DNA of 8,185 bases from Clostridia bacterium. Its GTDB lineage: Bacteria; Bacillota; Clostridia; Oscillospirales; CAG-382. A model generated the notes under the pieces. It worked only from the letters and a program-made list of their open reading frames with translations. It was not told the DNA's origin and searched no databases. Below, piece after piece: positions 5,365 to 8,185 of the stretch. Every line of letters begins with the position of its first letter. The stretch's first letter is position 1. The DNA is taken from assembly GCA_900754535.1 (NCBI GenBank), contig CAAEDF010000288.1, positions 1 to 8,185 on the forward strand. The letters run 5' to 3'. The translations under genes were made by a program, and so were the position numbers.

Positions 5365-5777
5365 ACATCCACTTCCCTTCTCATAAGTTTCCTGACCGAC
5401 GCCGAATCGCTTCTGACCCGGAAGATGGCAAGCAAACGCTTTGACAGCCGCCCTGCGATCGTCCGAAGCAAGGCGGACAGCTTTTCGAAAAGACGGTTCG
5501 TCAATTTGCCGACGGTGCAGTAATATGCGGTAAAGGTGAGCGCCGCTGCCAAAAACGCATAAAGGCGCATGGCGCCGTATGATCCGTTATAAAAAATCAC
5601 CGCAAAGCACACGGCCGAAAAAAGACAGAATACAACGTCTTCTATAAATACTGCGATGCGGTTTGAGCCCGTAAGCGCTCTCAAAAATCGGAACGCATCA
5701 TATACGATTCCCAGAAAAAGCCCCAACCCCAGCGAAAGATAGAGGAGGACAAAATGCAGCTCGTAGGATGTTTCCAT
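5337..5777 (-). CDS. yabQ: Spore cortex biosynthesis protein YabQ
   Basis: 146 residues of a membrane protein. Three hydrophobic spans are visible at about 8-26, 43-63 and 70-88, with the family hallmark YDAFRFLRAL after the first and IEDVVFCLF starting the second. A basic cytoplasmic tail of about 55 residues follows. YabQ is needed for spore cortex formation in B. subtilis and localises to the forespore outer membrane region. The gene begins three bases after the yabP stop; only a weak site (AAGGA, about 14 bases before the ATG) is seen, so its translation is probably coupled to yabP. Its 3' end overlaps divIC by 28 bases. Family assignment rests on the hallmark motifs and the position between yabP and divIC. 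Confidence 0.85.
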   Translation of the reverse strand: METSYELHFVLLYLSLGLGLFLGIVYDAFRFLRALTGSNRIAVFIEDVVFCLFSAVCFAVIFYNGSYGAMRLYAFLAAALTFTAYYCTVGKLTNRLFEKLSALLRTIAGRLSKRLLAIFRVRSDSASVRKLMRREVDVCLPDSGQT

Positions 5778-5780
5778 ATT

Positions 5781-6050
5781 TTATCCGAATATCCTTGAAA
5801 AAACGCCCTTGCTCTTATGCGGCTGAGAATATACCACCGCTTCGATGCTGCCTTTTATGCACACCTCGCCGTTTTCAAGCGAAAGCTTTGTTACCGAAAG
5901 GTCACTGCCGCTGACCGTAAGCAGAGTATCGCCCACATCAAGGGTAACAAGTCCCTCGTCAAAGCCAAGCACTTCACTGACGGCTGTGACCGTAAGCAGC
6001 GAACGCTCCGTGAGCGAAACGGTGTGCTGTTTTTTTATGTTCTCATTCAT
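5781..6050 (-). CDS. yabP: Sporulation protein YabP
   Basis: 89 residues, soluble, beta-rich, with the YabP-family pattern: HTVSLTERSLLTVTAVSEVLGFDEG, then VTLDVGDTLLTVSGSDLSVTKLSLENGEVCIKGSIEAVVY. The family also includes YqfC, another sporulation protein. The exact molecular role is not known; it is made in the mother cell in B. subtilis. The ATG at 6048-6050 has GGAGG eight bases upstream. A sigma-E-like promoter lies just before it (6084-6112), which fits a sporulation role. yabQ follows after three bases. Confidence 0.88.
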   Translation of the reverse strand: MNENIKKQHTVSLTERSLLTVTAVSEVLGFDEGLVTLDVGDTLLTVSGSDLSVTKLSLENGEVCIKGSIEAVVYSQPHKSKGVFSRIFG

Positions 6051-6083
6051 GACACTGCCCTCCGTTTTTGCCGATATCGGTAT

Positions 6084-6112
6084 ATCATATGAGCGGAGCG
6101 CATGAAATATGA
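6084..6112 (-). promoter_or_regulatory. Sigma-E-like (mother-cell sporulation) promoter of yabP-yabQ
   Basis: On the minus strand TCATATT (6106-6112) is followed by a 14-base spacer (6092-6105) and CATATGAT (6084-6091). The Bacillus sigma-E consensus is KMATATT, 14-15 bases, CATACAHT: the -35 part matches 7 of 7 and the -10 part 6 of 8. Transcription would begin near 6077, about 26 bases before the yabP ATG, leaving just enough leader for its ribosome binding site. yabP and yabQ are sigma-E genes in B. subtilis. Confidence 0.6.
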
Positions 6113-6149
6113 TTGTCTTGTTACTTCTTTGGGGGCTGTACGGCAGCGG

Positions 6150-6392
6150 TCAGTCGAGAAGCTCGTACATCTGCGCGGCATCCGACTTTTTTGCATTCTC
6201 GTTGAGCGAGAGCACCCTGAATTTCATCAGGCGGCTGCCGTATGAGATCTCTATGATGTCTCCCGGCTTTACATCATAAGATGCTTTCGCGACTCTGCCG
6301 TTTACCGACACGTACGAGCTGTCACAGGCATCGTTTGCAACGGTGCGCCTTTTTATTATCCTTGACAGCTTAAGATACTTGTCCAAACGCAT
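6150..6392 (-). CDS. rqcP: S4-domain ribosome quality-control protein RqcP (YabO)
   Basis: 80 residues made almost entirely of an S4 RNA-binding domain. The opening MRLDKYLKLSRIIKRRTVAN and the later VSVNGRVAKASYDVKPGDIIEISYG are near-diagnostic of RqcP. In B. subtilis RqcP binds obstructed 50S subunits together with RqcH and helps the addition of alanine tails that mark stalled nascent chains for breakdown. The start ATG (6390-6392) lies 14 bases after AAAGGAG; an ATG nearer that site is out of frame. It follows HU by 32 bases, so HU and rqcP are probably on one transcript. The 97-base gap to yabP holds no terminator on this strand but has the sigma-E-like promoter. Confidence 0.92.
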   Translation of the reverse strand: MRLDKYLKLSRIIKRRTVANDACDSSYVSVNGRVAKASYDVKPGDIIEISYGSRLMKFRVLSLNENAKKSDAAQMYELLD

Positions 6393-6424
6393 AGCCGCAA
6401 AAGCATCTCCTTTTTCCGATGAAA

Positions 6425-6700
6425 TTATTTGTTTACTGCGTCTTTAAGAGCCTTGCCGGCGACAAATGCGGGAGCCTTGGATGCGGGGATCTTTATTTCC
6501 TTAAGTGTTTTGGGGTTGCGGCCGACGCGCTCGCTTCTCTCCTTGACCTTAAACGTGCCGAAACCGGCAAGCTGTATTTTCTCGCCCTTGGCAAGTTCCT
6601 TGGTCAAAGTGTCAAAAACGGCGTTTACCGCAGCCTCTGCGTCCTTCTTCTTAAGAGATGCGGACTGAGCAACAGTCTCGATAAGAGTGGATTTGTTCAT
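6425..6700 (-). CDS. hup: HU family DNA-binding protein
   Basis: 91 residues, the standard length of this dimeric histone-like protein, which bends and packs chromosomal DNA. The helical dimer domain ([25 protein letters not shown]...) is followed by [27 protein letters not shown], the signature region with the DNA-intercalating RNP arm, and the C-terminal [14 protein letters not shown]. The start is the ATG at 6698-6700, with AAAGGAG eleven bases upstream; a longer in-frame reading from 6733 overlaps the promoter and is not credible. It has its own strong promoter (6734-6762). HU between mazG and rqcP is a usual clostridial arrangement; in B. subtilis hbs lies elsewhere. Confidence 0.95.
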   Translation of the reverse strand: MNKSTLIETVAQSASLKKKDAEAAVNAVFDTLTKELAKGEKIQLAGFGTFKVKERSERVGRNPKTLKEIKIPASKAPAFVAGKALKDAVNK

Positions 6701-6733
6701 TCTATGATAAACTCCTTTCGGTTTGTTTTGCAT

Positions 6734-6762
6734 ATTATATCATTTATTTTTACTTTTTTCAA
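6734..6762 (-). promoter_or_regulatory. Strong sigma-A-type promoter of the HU gene
   Basis: On the minus strand TTGAAA (6757-6762), a 17-base spacer and a perfect TATAAT (6734-6739) preceded by TGA, an extended -10. The region around the -35 is A-rich, which can further raise promoter strength. This fits the high demand for HU and would also supply rqcP and, by read-through, the genes beyond. Confidence 0.82.
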
Positions 6763-6817
6763 TAGTTTTTTTGCATTTTTTGCCTCAAAGAGGGGCTGCA
6801 TAGCTCTTTTTTTGTGT

Positions 6818-7636
6818 TTAAATGCGCTTTTTCTTATCTTTTGCGTCTTCCCACAGTTCCTCAAGCGCGTCCGGATCATAATCCGAAAGCATTTTTCCGG
6901 CAGCCGACGCAGCCGATTCCATATGTGCAAAGCGGGCGACAAACTTGTCCGAAGCCCGGTAAAGCGCTTCCTCCGGATCCATTTTCAGCTTGCGTGCAAG
7001 GTTCACAACGGCAAAAAGCAGGTCGCCGAGTTCTTCCTGCGTTTCTTCGATTTTACCGAGCGCCATAGCCTCGTTTAACTCGTCAAGCTCTTCGCGCACG
7101 CCGTCCGACGCCTGCGCCGGGCAGGAAAAATCAAACCCGGTCTTGGCCGCCTTTTCGCCCAGCTTATATGCGCGCATAAGCGACGGAAGCGCCTTTGAGA
7201 CCGATTCCATGGCCTGCGTACTGCTTTTCTGCTTTTTTGTGCTGCGCTTTATCGCGTCCCAGTTGTCAAGCACCTGGTCGGAGGTTTCGGCGCTGACGTC
7301 TCCGAAAATATGCGGATGTCTTACTATAAGCTTCCTGCATATTTCGTCACAGACGTCACCGATATCAAACCTGCCCTCTTCTTCGGATATACGTGCATGG
7401 AACACCACCTGAAGCATAAGGTCTCCCAGTTCTTCACGCATAAGCGCCGCGTCGCGGTTGTCTATGGCCTCAACGACCTCGTATGTCTCTTCTATAAGGT
7501 TCTTCCTTATAGACTCATGGGTCTGCTCTCTGTCCCACGGGCAGCCGCCCTCGGAACGAAGAAGGCGCATGATGGCGCACAGATCCTCAAATGTATAGTT
7601 TGTTTTTTTTATAAGTTCTTCAGCTTCTTTTTTCAT
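6818..7636 (-). CDS. mazG: Nucleoside triphosphate pyrophosphohydrolase MazG
   Basis: 272 residues, slightly above the ~260 of stand-alone MazG. MazG hydrolyses (d)NTPs to monophosphates and pyrophosphate, removing abnormal nucleotides and affecting stress physiology. Two tandem MazG domains are visible. The first has LLRSEGGCPWDREQTHESI (about 25-43), the metal-binding EETYE (49-53) and EELGDLMLQVVFHA (68-81). The second has EELDELNEAM and EELGDLLFAVVNLARKL. Also typical are RHPHIFGD, VLDNWDAIK and LPSLMRAYKLGEKAAKTGFDF. In B. subtilis the orthologue YabN carries an N-terminal tetrapyrrole-methylase-like domain, which is absent here. The ATG overlaps the end of the flippase gene by 17 bases. 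No T-rich terminator follows it on this strand, so transcription may continue into HU. Confidence 0.95.
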   Translation of the reverse strand: MKKEAEELIKKTNYTFEDLCAIMRLLRSEGGCPWDREQTHESIRKNLIEETYEVVEAIDNRDAALMREELGDLMLQVVFHARISEEEGRFDIGDVCDEICRKLIVRHPHIFGDVSAETSDQVLDNWDAIKRSTKKQKSSTQAMESVSKALPSLMRAYKLGEKAAKTGFDFSCPAQASDGVREELDELNEAMALGKIEETQEELGDLLFAVVNLARKLKMDPEEALYRASDKFVARFAHMESAASAAGKMLSDYDPDALEELWEDAKDKKKRI

Positions 7637-8185
7637 TAGGACGCAGCATCCCCTTTCTTATCAGATAATCGGCAAATCTGTTGCCGCACGGAAGCAGTCT
7701 TACTTCATTTTCGCGTATGCCTCTCACCGCAAGCATCGTTATTACGTATACGGCCACGGCGACCGCCACGGAGGCGATCAGCATCAGCGCGCAGGCCGGC
7801 CTGCTTTCGCTGCCGAGCAAAGCATAAACGAGCCTGTACGTTCCGAAAGCGCAGGCGGCGGAAAGAGCGGCGCAGAACGCCGGCTTGGCAAACATACGCA
7901 GCACATTAAGCCGCAGACGCTGAGTTTTTGAGAGAAAGTGCATATTGAATCCGAGAGCGACGGCATAGCATATCAGAGTGCTTATCGGCGCACCGTAAAT
8001 GCCGACGGCGGGTATGGAGACAAGCCCTATTTCGGCTATGACGAGAAGCACTACACCCGCGCCCACCGAAAGCATCGGCAGATACGAACGCCTGCAGGCC
8101 TGAAGCAGCGCGTTTGCGGTAGACAGCAGGCTTATGAGCACTATGCCCAGCGAAAGTATTGAAAGCGCCGGCGCGGCGATATCTA
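7620..8185 (-). CDS. SpoVB/MurJ-type polysaccharide flippase, C-terminal part
   Basis: The reading frame is open to the right window edge, so only the last 188 residues are present and the true start lies outside. The protein is highly hydrophobic with about four to five membrane spans. It has features of MOP-superfamily flippases: APALSILSLGIVLISLLSTANALLQA, then a span, then VGIYGAPISTLICYAVALGFNMHFL, and a cytoplasmic C-terminus. Such proteins move lipid-linked sugars or peptidoglycan precursors across the membrane; SpoVB is the sporulation member. Position before mazG matches yabM of B. subtilis. Whether it acts in vegetative wall synthesis, spore cortex or another polysaccharide cannot be told from this part. 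Its stop (7620-7622) lies inside mazG, indicating one transcript. Confidence 0.85.
   Translation of the reverse strand, partial: DIAAPALSILSLGIVLISLLSTANALLQACRRSYLPMLSVGAGVVLLVIAEIGLVSIPAVGIYGAPISTLICYAVALGFNMHFLSKTQRLRLNVLRMFAKPAFCAALSAACAFGTYRLVYALLGSESRPACALMLIASVAVAVAVYVITMLAVRGIRENEVRLLPCGNRFADYLIRKGMLRPNEKRS

Noticed and set aside
4885..5523. Plus-strand open frame of about 212 codons opposite yabR, divIC and yabQ
   Set aside because: The three minus-strand genes are conserved in sequence and order; this frame crosses their boundaries without any signal of its own.
6701..6733. Earlier in-frame start for HU at 6733
   Set aside because: It lies at the edge of the -10 box of the HU promoter, and its extra eleven residues are not part of HU proteins.
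6750..6815. Terminator for mazG on the minus strand
   Set aside because: The only stems here are short or mismatched on that strand and are followed by A rather than T, so no terminator can be claimed.
1..8185. CRISPR array, insertion sequence, tRNA or rRNA gene
   Set aside because: No regularly spaced repeats beyond the short ones listed, no transposase-like protein and no RNA-gene pattern were seen on either strand.

Overview
The window reads as chromosomal DNA from a Clostridia-type (Firmicutes/Bacillota) bacterium. The main reason is a run of minus-strand genes from the right edge to about 4650: a SpoVB/MurJ-type flippase, MazG, HU, the S4 protein RqcP (YabO), YabP, YabQ, DivIC and a YabR-like S1 protein. 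This matches the conserved yabM-yabN-yabO-yabP-yabQ-divIC-yabR neighbourhood of spore formers, with HU inserted between mazG and rqcP. YabP and YabQ are sporulation proteins, so an endospore-forming lineage is likely. The genus cannot be named from this window.

Layout. Positions 1-244 form an AT-rich control region with two back-to-back promoters: one minus-strand promoter pointing off the left edge and one plus-strand promoter for the first operon. Positions 245-3573 (+) hold three closely spaced genes: an SPFH-domain protein with C-terminal zinc ribbons (YdjI-like), a double-zinc-ribbon protein with a C-terminal membrane anchor (YdjG-like), and a secreted/membrane TPM-domain protein (YdjH-like). 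A strong stem-loop at 3605-3646, able to work on both strands, separates this operon from a convergent minus-strand gene for the alpha subunit of a class I (4Fe-4S) fumarase or tartrate dehydratase (3690-4526). That gene has no beta-subunit partner in the window. A minus-strand terminator at 4611-4647 ends the long division/sporulation cluster (4650-8185).

How the genes may work together. The plus operon resembles the YdjG/YdjH/YdjI partners of PspA in Bacillus subtilis, a membrane-stress module in which two membrane proteins help place an SPFH scaffold at the membrane. Here pspA is not next to it and the gene order differs (I-G-H). The minus cluster combines lipid-linked sugar export, nucleotide clean-up, chromosome packing, ribosome rescue, septum formation and spore development. 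A strong vegetative promoter lies in front of HU. A sequence fitting the mother-cell sigma-E consensus lies directly in front of yabP, so the distal genes probably have both vegetative read-through and sporulation-specific transcription.

Nothing here is a clearly new biological system. The most interesting items are the variant SPFH/zinc-ribbon/TPM module, the frame-shifted tandem duplication that makes the SPFH stop codon, the sigma-E-like promoter, the partnerless fumarase alpha subunit, and a cluster of palindromes in front of it.
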